This document shows positions 47,030 through 56,510 of a DNA stretch of 64,000 nt, piece after piece. Under the pieces are notes generated by a model. The model was not told where the DNA came from. It searched no databases and saw only the letters and a list, made by a program, of their open reading frames with translations. Numbering within the stretch: the first letter of the stretch is position 1; each line of letters starts with the position of its first letter. The stretch spans positions 71,893,702 through 71,957,701 of the forward strand of contig NC_052135.2 of assembly GCF_016086655.4 (NCBI RefSeq). Reading direction: 5' to 3'. Source of the stretch: Lepeophtheirus salmonis. Its lineage: Eukaryota > Arthropoda > Copepoda > Siphonostomatoida > Caligidae. Both the position numbers and the translations under genes were made by a program.

Positions 47030-48012
47030 AAATTAACAAAAATAATAAAGATATTTAAGGGATTTATGTTCTTGTGTCGTTTTTTGCAGGCCTTTATCTC
47101 CACGTGCGCCTAGATAGGGAAGTCTAGTGGGTTCAGATCTGGGCTCTGAGGGGGCCAGTAGTCCTTGGCCAAAAGTTCATGTTGTCCTTGAGCTTTCTTG
47201 GAAGCGTGGGCGGGTGCTCCATCTTGTTGAAAAACCCAAGGAGAGTTGCCGACTATGGATTTGATACACAGAAGGATCTTGGACGCCAGAATCTTCACAT
47301 AATCCTCTGCTGTTAGTCTGAGCTAGTGGGGAACTATACCGGCTTCATGGCCTTCCCATTGGATCTCCAAACATCTCCAAAGCTCACAACACGGTCATTT
47401 TGCCAGTTGAAAACAGGATCGACCGTAAAAGTTTTCTCATCTGAAAAAATGATGATGCGTCCAGATGAGCTCTTGATATCATTCAAGATTTTCTTGGCAC
47501 GGTCAAGTCTGACTTCTCGCTGACGTTCAGTTAGCAGAGGGCGTTCAGTACGCCTCACGGACTTTCCTCCAGCCCTTTTCAATGCCCTCGAAACAGTTGA
47601 TCTCGACGTTCCTATCTTTCTGGCCATGTCGGCAATGGACCTGTTGGGAGTCCTCTTGAACACTGCCTTTACTTGCCTTGTTGAGACAGTGGGCTTCCTG
47701 CCCACCCCAGGGGAATGCTTGAGATCCCCCCCAGCCTCCAAGCGCTTGGAAACATTGTAAATTGTCTTCAACAAGGCCCCAACCTGTTCCTTAATGTTGT
47801 TATGAGGCACTCTCGCTCGGAAAAGGGCTACAATTTCGATCTTCTTTGTTTCCTGATTGGACATGGTCTCACGTGTGGAAGTTGTTACGCTCTCACAGGA
47901 AGGATTTTTGTTTATTTTAACAGTAAAAATACGAAACAATCAGATTGGTTGCCACAAAACCTCTTAAAAAGTATATTTACATCATCTGTAAATAATTTTG
48001 CACAGCCCGGTA
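47030..48012 (-). mobile_element. Group IV Tc1 element nested in the hAT-like element
   Basis: Right end, read inward from 48012, is TACCGGGCTGTGCAAAATTA, like the copy at 31057-31847. The left terminus is missing. It carries the longest Tc1 transposase in the window on the minus strand. The insertion separates the RPFNGF part of the host ORF from its C-terminal part at 48021, so it landed after the hAT-like element was in place. Confidence 0.75.
47040..47864 (-). pseudogene. Tc1 transposase pseudogene, nearly full length
   Basis: The likely start is the ATG at 47864 (MSNQETKKIEIVALFRARVP); the frame is open further upstream without a reason to start there. In order on the minus strand: helix-turn-helix 1 (NNIKEQVGALLKTIYNVSKR), linker GVGRKPTVSTRQVKAV, helix-turn-helix 2 (RSIADMARKIGTSRSTVSRA), RRTERPLLTERQREVR, first catalytic Asp in IIIFSDEKTFTVDPVF (47427-47445), VSFGDVWRSNGKAMKPV; then a frame break at 47300-47333; then VFQQDGAPAHASKKA with the second Asp (about 47220) and WPPQSPDLNPLDFPI with the third Asp (about 47130). 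Between second and third Asp are only 27 residues, short against the usual 34, so a deletion lies there. A TAG follows PLDFPI where TGG (Trp) is usual, and the frame continues AHVEIKACKKRHKNIN. Inactive. Confidence 0.8.
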
Positions 48013-48020
48013 TATAACTT

Positions 48021-48293
48021 ATGAAAGCAAAGAATGGTCCTTTGAAATCAGAGAAATATCCATACCATTCCCAATCTGTAGAAAGGGCAGTGAAACTAGA
48101 TTCAGAGGCTTCGTATAAGGTTGACGAACATAACCAAAGACACAAATACATTTTGTCAACATTAAAATCAACAAAAAAACTAAAGAAATTTAAACAGAGT
48201 GTCCGTACCAAGTTTGATATATGTACATACTATTTGTTTAAAAATAGCATTCACCAAAGATTACGGATAATTATCCACATTATTATATACTAA
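48021..48293 (+). pseudogene. C-terminal part of the hAT-associated ORF
   Basis: An open plus-strand frame reads LKSEKYPYHSQSVERAVKLD, SEASYKVDEHNQRHKYILST and LKSTKKLKKFKQ, ending at 48293 inside the right inverted repeat. The motif YPYHSQSVERAVKLDSEAS matches the C-terminal signature I recall for this family (YPCHTQxVERCVKLVTEAS). It is the continuation of the ORF split by the Tc1 insertion. Confidence 0.6.
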
Positions 48294-48676
48294 CTTACGT
48301 AGAAAAAAAAAAAAATATTGGCAGAATTTTCTCTTTTTCATAAGTATTTTTTTTTCATTTTCGTCTATTTTCACACTAAATCCGGAGGCGTGCAACGTTT
48401 ATCTCGATGTAAAAGTAAGTGATTTACTTTCTGCAAAAAGTTACATATACTGCAATATTATTTTTTTAACACGTATAGCTTTTTATAGATAAGAAAAAAA
48501 AAATATTTTCTAATTTTTTTTTCAATTAATAAAGAAACACTTCTGGACACAAAAGGGTGGGTTTAAATGTTTTTCTCCATTATTTTTTTTGCTAACAGAT
48601 TTTTATTTACCATTTGCAACTATGGAAGGGGTGGAATGCGTGATAGCTCAATTTTGGGATGAAGTGATACCCCCTA
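48272..48676 (-). repeat. Right long terminal inverted repeat of the hAT-like element
   Basis: Inverted partner of 44967-45377. It overlaps the 3' end of the ORF by about 20 bases. Confidence 0.75.
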
Positions 48677-48684
48677 ATACGCAT
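48677..48684 (+). repeat. 8-bp target-site duplication, right copy
   Basis: ATACGCAT, exact copy of 44959-44966. Confidence 0.75.
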
Positions 48685-48831
48685 GGTCTTATTAGGTAAA
48701 CGTACTACGTCAATATCTTTAGGCCTTAACTCAAATATCCTGACTACTACTGAAAATAATAAGGCAAACAAAATAATATTTAATCCAAGTATCCAGAGAG
48801 GCCGAGAGAAGGACAAAGCAGTTGATGATTA
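48679..48831 (-). other. Coding-like segment with a hydrophobic helix, broken by the hAT insertion
   Basis: The minus strand, opening after a stop near 48831, reads LSFSRPLWILGLNIILFALL, FSVVVRIFELRPKDIDVV and RLPNKTMR, then runs into the duplication and inverted repeat of the hAT-like element. The first half is a plausible membrane helix followed by a charged stretch. If one removes the element and one duplication copy, the frame would end four codons later. There is no ATG at the start and no clear acceptor, so it may be the last exon of a small membrane protein or chance. Confidence 0.25.
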
Positions 48832-49377
48832 ATTTAACATAGATATATTTACATTCTATTTATTGTAAGAGTATACGGATTACTTAAAGATAAAAGGATT
48901 AAAACAAATCATCTTCGATCTAATACGTTAAACGTAAGCCTTTTGTGTATCTTGTAACCTTTTTTTTTTATGGAAAACAAGAAAGAAAAATGGGCATTAA
49001 TCTATTGATAATAGATATACTTGTATATATATATTTTTTTTAGACTATTATTTATCTTCAACCAACCAGGAAAACATAACCATTATCAACGAATTACTAA
49101 TTAAGATATTCATATAAATTATAAAAATACGTAATCTTACAAAAAAAAATATAATTAAATGAGTTTTTTGAAATTCATTCAGTTTCATGGGGAGAGGGAA
49201 TTTATATCTTCTAATCTTATATAAGATTAGTATTTTTTTTATTTATTAAAATGGTAATTTCTTCAATACATTCTTATCTAAATAAAAGTAAAATGACTCG
49301 TCAGTTTTTTATCTCCCTTCTTTTTCCAACTTTTTTTAATTTTATTAATATAAAGGTAGCATTTTTATCAGACATTT
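48832..49377. other. AT-rich non-coding stretch
   Basis: Nothing supported. Confidence 0.4.
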
Positions 49378-49590
49378 TTGTGGACTGAAAAATGCAGTCC
49401 CCTCCAGTTAAACCTCAGTTCAGTACAGGTCTTACTCAATATAAGTTTTAGAACTTTTAACATCTGGTCCTTGAAGTCGTCACTCAACTTTATTTTTTTT
49501 TCAGTCAGTTCTAGCACTCACAGTCCTAAGGACTGAAAGTCTTAAGGACTGATAGAACCGATCCAAAAAATGGACTGGACTTAGCTGAAT
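49378..49590. repeat. Palindrome-rich repeat with GGACTG motifs
   Basis: Many short inverted motifs: GGACTGAAAAATGCAGTCC at 49381 is a hairpin, AGTCCTAAGGACT (about 49523) is palindromic, and GGACTG/CAGTCC recurs at the right side (CTTAAGGACTGATAGAACCG, then ATGGACTGGACTTAG). The arrangement resembles a small foldback element. A similar GGACCGG/GAACC vocabulary appears at 21190-21240 and 21795-21830. Confidence 0.4.
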
Positions 49591-49791
49591 AAATAATGGT
49601 TGACACAAAACTAGGAACAATGCTTACCGAGTACACTACAATTTATAGTAGCAATTACAGCTATTCAAGAAAAAAAAGTGACAAGCTAACAAAATTGTTA
49701 AATCTCTCTCATTTACATTTTGGCAATTAAGAAGTCATGTAAAAAAGAATTATTTTTATAGAAAAAAAGAGAATCTGATATTGTATGAATA

Positions 49792-50627
49792 TAACAGGTG
49801 GTCCATTTATATCATAACATTTCTTAATTAATTAAGATGAAGTTTTGAAATGAATTCATGTATCAATATATTAAAACTTACAAAAATATATGCAGGAAAA
49901 AAAAAAAAAACACTTGAGCCCTTTAGCGTATACGCAAGTCGAAAAAAATATTACTTGAACATAATCGACGAATGTAGATTATCTCACTCTAAAACAGTGG
50001 GACGTCTCTTGGACCACCGTTTAAGTCATCAGCAAGTCCAAAACGTTTGAGAAGAAGAAGGGATTTGTCAAAGAGACCAAACTGGATCCGTAGGCAAACA
50101 AAGCTAATTCCCGTCCCCTTTATTCCATGAGGGCCCTTGCAAAAGATCTTGGAGTTTTAAGCTAGACCATCCAGAGAGCTATCAAAAATGTGGGGAGGAA
50201 ATATCCTTGTCAGAGTGGAGTGGTCACTTTTGAAGCCTGCTACGAAAACCCATCTCTTCCTTTGCAAGAGTCTTTTGAATCTGTTTTTTTAACACTTTTG
50301 GTTCTCCACAGCCCTGTTGCTCACCCCCTCGACTATACTTTTTGGCTAAATGTAGAGGGGAAGTCCTAGAGTGTCCATCATTGAAACACCTATGCCCCCA
50401 AAGCCACTATCAGCCTAAGAATGGGGCACCATGACGTGAGTGCCAGGCCTTTCACCACCTGAGAAACCTTATTTGCCGCTAAGTACAGATACTTTAATGA
50501 TTAACAGAGCTCTGTCATACATCTATTTAAAGTATAAATTTTGTAAAAATGATATTGTTAATTAATAAATTACATATTGTTGAAGTTTAAAATACTAAAT
50601 GTTCATATTTAAATATACAACTCAGTA
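49792..50627 (+). mobile_element. Group I Tc1/mariner deletion derivative
   Basis: Left end AACAGGTGGTCCATTTAT and right end AAATATACAACTCAGTA (50611-50627) are eroded versions of the group I termini. Shared interior blocks include the HTH-coding region (GTGGGACGTCTCTTGGACCA, 49999), TATTCCATGAGGGCCCTTG (50122), ACCCATCTCTTCCTTTGC and the C-terminal codons for IRHLICR-like sequence ending at a TAA near 50503. 836 bp, similar in structure to the copy at 43941. Confidence 0.65.
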
Positions 50628-51919
50628 ATTATATGTAATGTTTTACGAACAGACTAAATTTTTTTGGCGATAAAATGTAAATATAGAGTAAGAAAAAGCT
50701 TTTTATTAATATAGGGGTTTATAATACCCAAGTTCACTAAGGGAAAAATGAGAAATTACATTCATTTTTTTATTATTGAAACTATGTATTCTATCATTAA
50801 AATTTTTGGTAAATAATATGTATTCATATATTATACTTTTACTTTTATTAAAGTTGTCAATACTTTCTATTTCTGAGTTGTATTATGGCACTAAGCCAAG
50901 ATTACTTTTGAAAGTGTACTTAGAATCCCCTAATGCATAAAATAAATTGGATTCAGGCTTATAAATAATGAGTATATTTTACCTTTGGAGTTAGTTTCTT
51001 TTTGTTAGCTTTTTTATATAGTTTAGTTGTAATTTTAATTTGATTTCAATTTTACAAGGGAAGAAATTACAAAAAATCAAAGTAGTTTTTTTATTGGATT
51101 CTAAGTAAATATCAGATGGATAAAAAATAAATCCATTAATTTTAATGGACTTTTTATGTGTTTTTTCCATTAATGTTTATTGAGACGACAACAACTTTTT
51201 TTTCAAAAATAAATGCACAGGTTAAAAATGATTCCTAATTGTAAAAAAAAAAATTTATATGTATTTGCGAAAAGTTTAAACAGTTTAAAAAAATATATAA
51301 GTAGGGGAATAAAATTCTGAAAATTTATCTTTTTAACACTAGAATGGCCAGAAAATTGATATCCCATTTTTGGCTGAGATGTCCATTTGGACACCTAAAA
51401 AATTTGATGATTTCTGCCAGGAAACATTACCCAATTCTTTTTAGCAATAGTAAATTTTGATTGAATATTTTGAGAATACGGTTGTTTCTTATACTAAACT
51501 TCATAACTTTAACATTTTTATATAAAATCTTTATTTTTTTTTAGAGGATTGACATTTTTTTAAATTAATTTGACTTTTATCCATTTTTGTACTTTCCACT
51601 GTTTAGTTTTTAGCAGACTTGACATTGTGCAACAGTATTATTTTGACAATTTCTTGAATGACACTTTCTGCGTTTTTACTTATCAGAAGAAGAAACTGTA
51701 TCATCAGCTGCTTTTTAAGGAGGTTGTCATTCTTTCTCGCTCGTCAAATTATCTGAAGAATCCCAAGAGAGTGCAAGAGATCCTATTTCTTCAGGAGTAA
51801 GCTTTCGTTGCATTGTGCAAGGAATTGAAGAAACAAATTATGTAAATGATGTGCATGAACAGTTATTTTTCATAGTTCCTAACCAGATAATACCCAAATA
51901 AACTGACTCTGCCAAAATC
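50628..51919. other. AT-rich non-coding stretch
   Basis: No supported gene. TTTAACACTAGAATGGCC at 51333 followed by TGTCCATTTGGACACC (51380) looks like a piggyBac-type TTAA end, but no partner end was found. The frame at 51570-51800 carries no motif. Confidence 0.4.
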
Positions 51920-52165
51920 ATCGTAGGTGTCGAAATCGACACCTTGTCCAACGATGGGGCACATTTAATTTCCGCAACATTATACGCTAAAACAAAAGAG
52001 AGACATTGCAAATTTCAAAGCTGTCCAAAAATAATAATTGTCATCTAAAATCAGCTCCCGACTCCTAAAAATAAGGTTTCCAAAAAGAATAATTGTGATG
52101 GAAAATCAAATCCTGACTCTTAAAATAAGGTGTCAAAAGCGATACTTCGTCCATTCATATGTTAA
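51920..52165 (+). repeat. Short tandem duplication with palindromic module
   Basis: Two adjacent units of 55 bp begin at 52024 and 52079 (TCCAAAAATAATAATTG and TCCAAAAAGAATAATTG, each followed by TCAG/TCAAAT..C..GACTC then AATAAGGT). The palindrome GGTGTCGAAATCGACACC at 51926-51943 is echoed by GGTGTCAAAAGCGATAC at 52129 next to the second unit, each followed by TTGTCCA/TCGTCCA. Probably a degraded tandem array. Confidence 0.55.
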
Positions 52166-54066
52166 AGTGACAGATTATTTGCTTCAATATTGTTTCTATA
52201 CTTCAAATTGAAAATTTCTTCTAAAAACAATCAACTCTGCTAATTGAACTTACAATTAAAAATATTATACCATTTTTTCTAAAAAATTTATAATATATGT
52301 CTACAATAAAGTAAAGGAAAATTGATTAAAATTTAATTGTTAAACACTTTTTTATTGCCTGGGCATATCACAATTCCACTATTTGAATAAAAAATATCAA
52401 ACTTTACGGCTAGGTTGAAATCACATTAAATTAAGTGAAAAATGTTAATTTTTATTAATCATGACCAAGTAGAACCCCTGTTTTATTATTCATTGCATTT
52501 TTAATGTCAATTTACTTGCTTTAATTTTGTTTCCAATTTCCCATTGTTTAATTTCTTAAAATAAAGTTTTTTTTCCTGTACCAGATGAAAGTTTGTCTAC
52601 TGACAATAGCTTATCAACTCCTTTTCCTATAGATAAACTAAGTTATCTATGAGCTGTTTTGAAAAAAAATTGAATCATTCTTTAGTCTCAAAGAGGAAGC
52701 TTCAAGAGAGCAATTTGCTTTTATATCATGTGATTCTTTGAGTGTGTTCTTTGATCTGTTTTGACGAATATATTATCATTTTTGTAAATGTTTTGTCACA
52801 GTGCAGCCAAAATTATAGCAAATTCTGATAATATTTTAAATTCTATTTAAAATTAAAAAATTGAAAAACATTTTAAATAGAATAGATTTTCAGTTTTGTG
52901 AAATATAATTGAATTAAAATTATCTCTTCCTTGAAAAAGTGATAATTCTATTAAAAATTGTTCATTTTTGTCTAAATTTAATGACCTTTTTAATAATTTT
53001 AACAATATATAATAATTCTTTCAGAATTTCTAATAAAATATATTTAATTAGCAATTTATAAAAGTTTGATTTTTTTTTTTGCAAAAAGATTAAATACTTT
53101 TAATTTGTACTTAATGAACAATATTCAAGCAAATATTCATTTTTTCCTACAAAAATGTAAATTGAACTACCTCTAAATATTTTTAAAAACTGTTTAAACT
53201 TTTTTCAAGTGTTTTTTTGGGATAATTAGGAATCATTTTTTTTCCTAAGACATTTACTTTTGCCAAAAAATAAAATGTTCTCATATTTTTCATGTTTTTG
53301 GTAATCACAACAGGGACAGTCGAAAATATCACTCGATAGGCTGTAACAGCGTCCGGCCCATAAACACTATTCCCATTTATAGCCGTCTGGCTTCCGTTTT
53401 CGATTTGTTTGAAGAAAAACTGGAACTTAAGGCGTATTTCTTTTTGCTGGTATCCATGTTTGACGAGTGCTTATACATTACTTTTTCAAAGAATATCTAA
53501 ACTGTTTCATGAGTTTATTTAGTACAAAATATTCTCTTTCTAACGTTATCAATTATAAAGTAATCGCCGTTATACTTCACCAAATACACCATACTCAAAT
53601 CATCAGTAAAAATAAAAAGTTTATTGTTACCTCAACATGAACGTTGAATTTAAAATTATATATCTGTTAATTAATTAAATTATAACTATCAAAGTTTTTA
53701 ATAAAGTTAGAAACTTAACAAAGATATAGTTCATACAAAAAGAATAAATAAAAAGAAATAAAAACTATCAAAATAAATAAGTAGTTAAGAAGGCCTATGT
53801 AAGAGGGTGTTACCGTATCGTACCCTAATCTTTAGACTTCAGCAATTCTCCCTTTTCAAATTATTATGTTCACTGATTTAAAACATGTTTTCTTTGTAGG
53901 AGTCCAAATGTCCTGACTACCCTTGTAGCCAGTGACGATTGATATAGTTATAAAATATCAGTTTCGAGTTATAAATTTTAACAATTGGACACAATAATAA
54001 ATTAAAAAATAGAATTTCCGTGATGTTGAAATATTTAAATTAAATTTTTTAAAGAAGATTAATATA
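52166..54066. other. AT-rich non-coding stretch
   Basis: Mostly A/T runs. 53310-53470 is GC-richer without a readable frame. Nothing supported. Confidence 0.4.
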
Positions 54067-54760
54067 TACAGGGTAAATCTAATCTAGTTTTACGTATTTT
54101 ATTATTCACAATCCGGAATAACATTGGTACAAAATCCTGGAGGGGACCAAAAAGACATCTTATCTCCAAACAGAGTAAGCTGAAATGGTTGTAAAGAGCA
54201 AAGAATATTCTAAATTTTCTCAAGAATAAAAAATGTTTTGGTAAGCTTTTGCCCGTTTCAAATAAAAATATTTTCCCATTGACGCCAGTTTAAATAATCG
54301 GAACAGCCATTACTTCACTACCTAACCTCCAGACAATGTCTCAGCTCATTGAGAATATATCCAGAACAAAAAATACATGCGGAACCATGGTTTTGGGCGT
54401 TGCAGAGTATGCCCTGCCATTATGTGGAAAGAAGGAATGGCTCAATGCAGATGCGTACATCAAACGTCTGGACAAGAAAATGCAACCTTGGGTTAGACAA
54501 AAGTTCGAGGACATCACTTTTTCACTGAAGACAGAGCTCCATGGGTGCCGCTAAGGTTAAGAGTTTCCTGACAGACCATATTCTAGGAATTTTTGGACAT
54601 CAACATGTGGTCATCCTCCACTCCATTCACGAACCCATTGGACTACTCTATTTTGTTGCACCAGGAGAAAAGGGTGTTTTTTTCTTCACAGGAGTGTCCT
54701 AAGAAGGAGTGGACTAAGCTCGATTCTGAATTGATGTTTCTACTAATCGTAAGATAAAGA
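54067..54760 (+). pseudogene. Decayed Tc1/mariner transposase (group VIII), catalytic region
   Basis: Possible left end TACAGGGTAAATCTAATC at 54067. On the plus strand, across frame shifts: RAKNILNFLKNKK (54200); KYFPIDASLNNRNSHYFTT (54267), the first-aspartate block with the Asp codon damaged; NISRTKN, TMVLGVAEYALPL, EWLNADAYIKRLDKKMQPWV (54350-54500); FTEDRAPWVPL (54525) for the second aspartate (QQDGAPxH); and NMWSSSTPFTNPLDYSIL (54605) for the third (WPPSSPDLNPLDY, with Asp replaced). Several stops. The N-terminal DNA-binding region is missing. Confidence 0.55.
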
Positions 54761-55235
54761 AATAAAGCATTAAACGCTTATAAATTTCTACTTGACTTTA
54801 TATTATTGATCTTTTTATAATAGTTGGCATTAAAGTATAATTAAGATGTAAACTATATTTCACAACTTAATTGATGTTCGAGAAAAGGAAGTGATGGTAC
54901 TGTCCTTTACTTCTCTTACAAAATGGTTTTCATATCTGTATATATTATATAAGTACTAATTTTTGATTCAATAAAATTATAATATAACAATACTTTTAAC
55001 AGTCTATTTAAATGGAAAATTTTATTAAAATTAAAAAATCAAATTCTTATTTTGGGAATAAAGTTCATTTCCACTTTTTGCTTTGAAACATAAAAAAGTT
55101 GACTTTTATCAAACCCCATAAAAGAAAATTATTTGCGTCTGTACATTTATTTTTCTTTAAAAAATCATTTAATATAAGAAAAACAATTTTTTAATTAAAT
55201 ATTTCTTTTTACATAATATCTTATTGTGCCTACTA
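54761..55235. other. AT-rich non-coding stretch
   Basis: No right terminus for the preceding element could be placed. Nothing else seen. Confidence 0.4.
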
Positions 55236-55753
55236 TACAGGTGTGAGCGTTTAAAACGAACACTCCTTTAAATTTTACGCCATGCACATATTTGTTATTT
55301 TATTGAGTTGAAACCAGTTCATACTTTGAGGCAAGGGTCTTGATTTGTTACAAACAAAACTCCAGCAAAATCTAAATAGTAAAAGTGAAACACCATCCCA
55401 TATTATGGAGAGACGTCAAGTCGCAATTTTGGAGCTTTCCACGCGGGGGAATACTCCCGCTGAAATTGCCGAGGTTCTGAACTGCAACCACACCAATATT
55501 TACAGCGTGGTACCCAAAGGGACTCCTGGGGTGACCACAAGATCTAAGTCACGGCCTCGAAGATCGGACAAAATGGTTGCTGCCGTGAAATTGTCTGTCG
55601 AGGACAAGAGAGGTAAGGTCACCGTCAGCGCAAGGACCATGGACGGGCTAATTATGAAAGATCTTGTCCTTAAGGTCTACAAGAGAACCCTTTGTCATGC
55701 CCTCAAGCCGTAAAATTTAAAGGAGTGTTCAGTTGTAGACAGGCACACCTGTA
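55236..55753 (+). mobile_element. Group III Tc1-like element retaining only the DNA-binding domain
   Basis: Well-preserved ends: TACAGGTGTGAGCGTTT (left) and, read inward from 55753, TACAGGTGTGCCTGTCT, both followed by AACACTCCTTTAAATTTTA and bounded by TA. 518 bp long. The only ORF is the transposase N-terminal domain (55411-55713), which stops just before the right terminal block. Same architecture as 13064-13632 but in the other orientation. Confidence 0.8.
55411..55713 (+). CDS. Short Tc1-like transposase DNA-binding domain protein, no catalytic domain
   Basis: Starting at the ATG at 55411 the frame of about 100 codons is intact. It reads MERRQVAILELSTRGNTPAE, IAEVLNCNHTNIYSVVPKGT (helix-turn-helix 1), TRSKSRPRRSDKMVAAVK, LSVEDKRGKVTVSARTMDGL and VLKVYKRTLCHALKP, then a stop. 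Against the sister copy at 13085 it lacks 11 residues (SLSREFNVSRR) in the second helix-turn-helix. The frame is open further upstream to 55345 but the sister copy starts at MER. Tc1-family N-terminal domains bind the element's own terminal repeats. No DDE/D residues, so it cannot cut DNA. Whether it is transcribed is unknown. Confidence 0.6.
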   Translation, partial: RRQVAILELSTRGNTPAEIAEVLNCNHTNIYSVVPKGTPGVTTRSKSRPRRSDKMVAAVKLSVEDKRGKVTVSARTMDGLIMKDLVLKVYKRTLCHALKP

Positions 55754-56105
55754 ACACAAAGCCAAATAACTCATAAACTACAAAAAAAAATTGTCTTTTA
55801 AATTTTGACAGCTGTCTTTTGAAGGCTGTTACAAACTGATAATGATTTGGATTATAAAAAAATACCTCCATATATGTTGAAGCCCTCTAATTTTCAGCCC
55901 ATGCGTTCTAAAGTATCTTATTAAGAGAAATATGTATATTATATTAACACAGATCTATTATAGTTTGTAATAGTAAATTTGTTGTGGGATTACTTACCAT
56001 ATAGAAAATTGATCTTTTTTAATTTCAAATTATTAATAATGTTCCATAAAACTAATTATATATATTTCTAGATAATTATAATCTATTTTAATTTGTTTTA
56101 ATATC
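55754..56105. other. AT-rich non-coding stretch
   Basis: Nothing supported. Confidence 0.4.
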
Positions 56106-56510
56106 TACAGGATGCACAAACTTTCTGTGCCGTGAATAGGACCTTTTTCAATAGAACTTTCTCTCTAACGAGTTATCAGATAAAAAAAAACACAATATTA
56201 AAAAACATGATATATTTTGATTTATTTACTGAGTGTATAACATTCGTTTTGATAATGTTTCCATAAATTCACCTCCATACACATTTACGTCTCGATACAA
56301 GGCCGAATGCATAAGTAAAACATGGCCAATTAGTTCCTTTAGTAAATCTTGAAATTATTTTTTGATTTCGTATGTAGTATTACAGGGGGTTCTATTAATT
56401 TGTAGTTATATCACACCCCACACACACAAAACTCCAACAGATTCAGATTGGGTGAGTTTGGATGCCAAAAGTGTGCCAAAATGAATTTGTCAAAATTGTT
56501 ACTTCGATCT
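56106..56510 (-). mobile_element. Group VI Tc1/mariner 3' portion
   Basis: The terminus TACAGGATGCACAAACTTTC at 56106 matches the end at 33870. The minus strand carries, from 56500 downward, a third-aspartate block HPNSPNLNLLEF (normally PPNSPDLNPLDF, so the catalytic Asp is now Asn), CVCGV and a stop, then a decayed C-terminus with DVNVYGGEFMETL. The 5' part of the gene is missing and is replaced by the copia fragment, with which the frame is fused. Confidence 0.55.

Larger units (their letters stand above)
44967..48676 (+). mobile_element. hAT-like element with 0.41 kb terminal inverted repeats
   Basis: Left terminus TAGGGGTATCAC and right terminus, read inward, TAGGGGGTATCAC fit the hAT end rule YARNG and are flanked by an exact 8-bp duplication. 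The inverted repeats are unusually long: 44967-45377 against 48272-48676, sharing blocks such as CCCAAAATTGAGCTATCAC, CCGGATTTAGTG and AATAATGTGGATA in order, with perhaps 70-75% identity by eye. Between them is a decayed plus-strand ORF (45479-46932, resumed 48021-48293), interrupted by a group IV Tc1 copy (about 47030-48012). The 3.71 kb total includes that insertion, so the original was roughly 2.7 kb. The ORF content and ends together suggest this is a transposon whose ORF is its transposase; the catalytic residues are not all visible. Confidence 0.75.

Noticed and set aside
47715..48017. 100-codon plus-strand frame
   Set aside because: Shadow of the antisense Tc1 transposase.
51333..51400. 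piggyBac element end at TTTAACACTAGAATGGCC
   Set aside because: No mirrored TTAA end or transposase motif was found; kept only as a remark.
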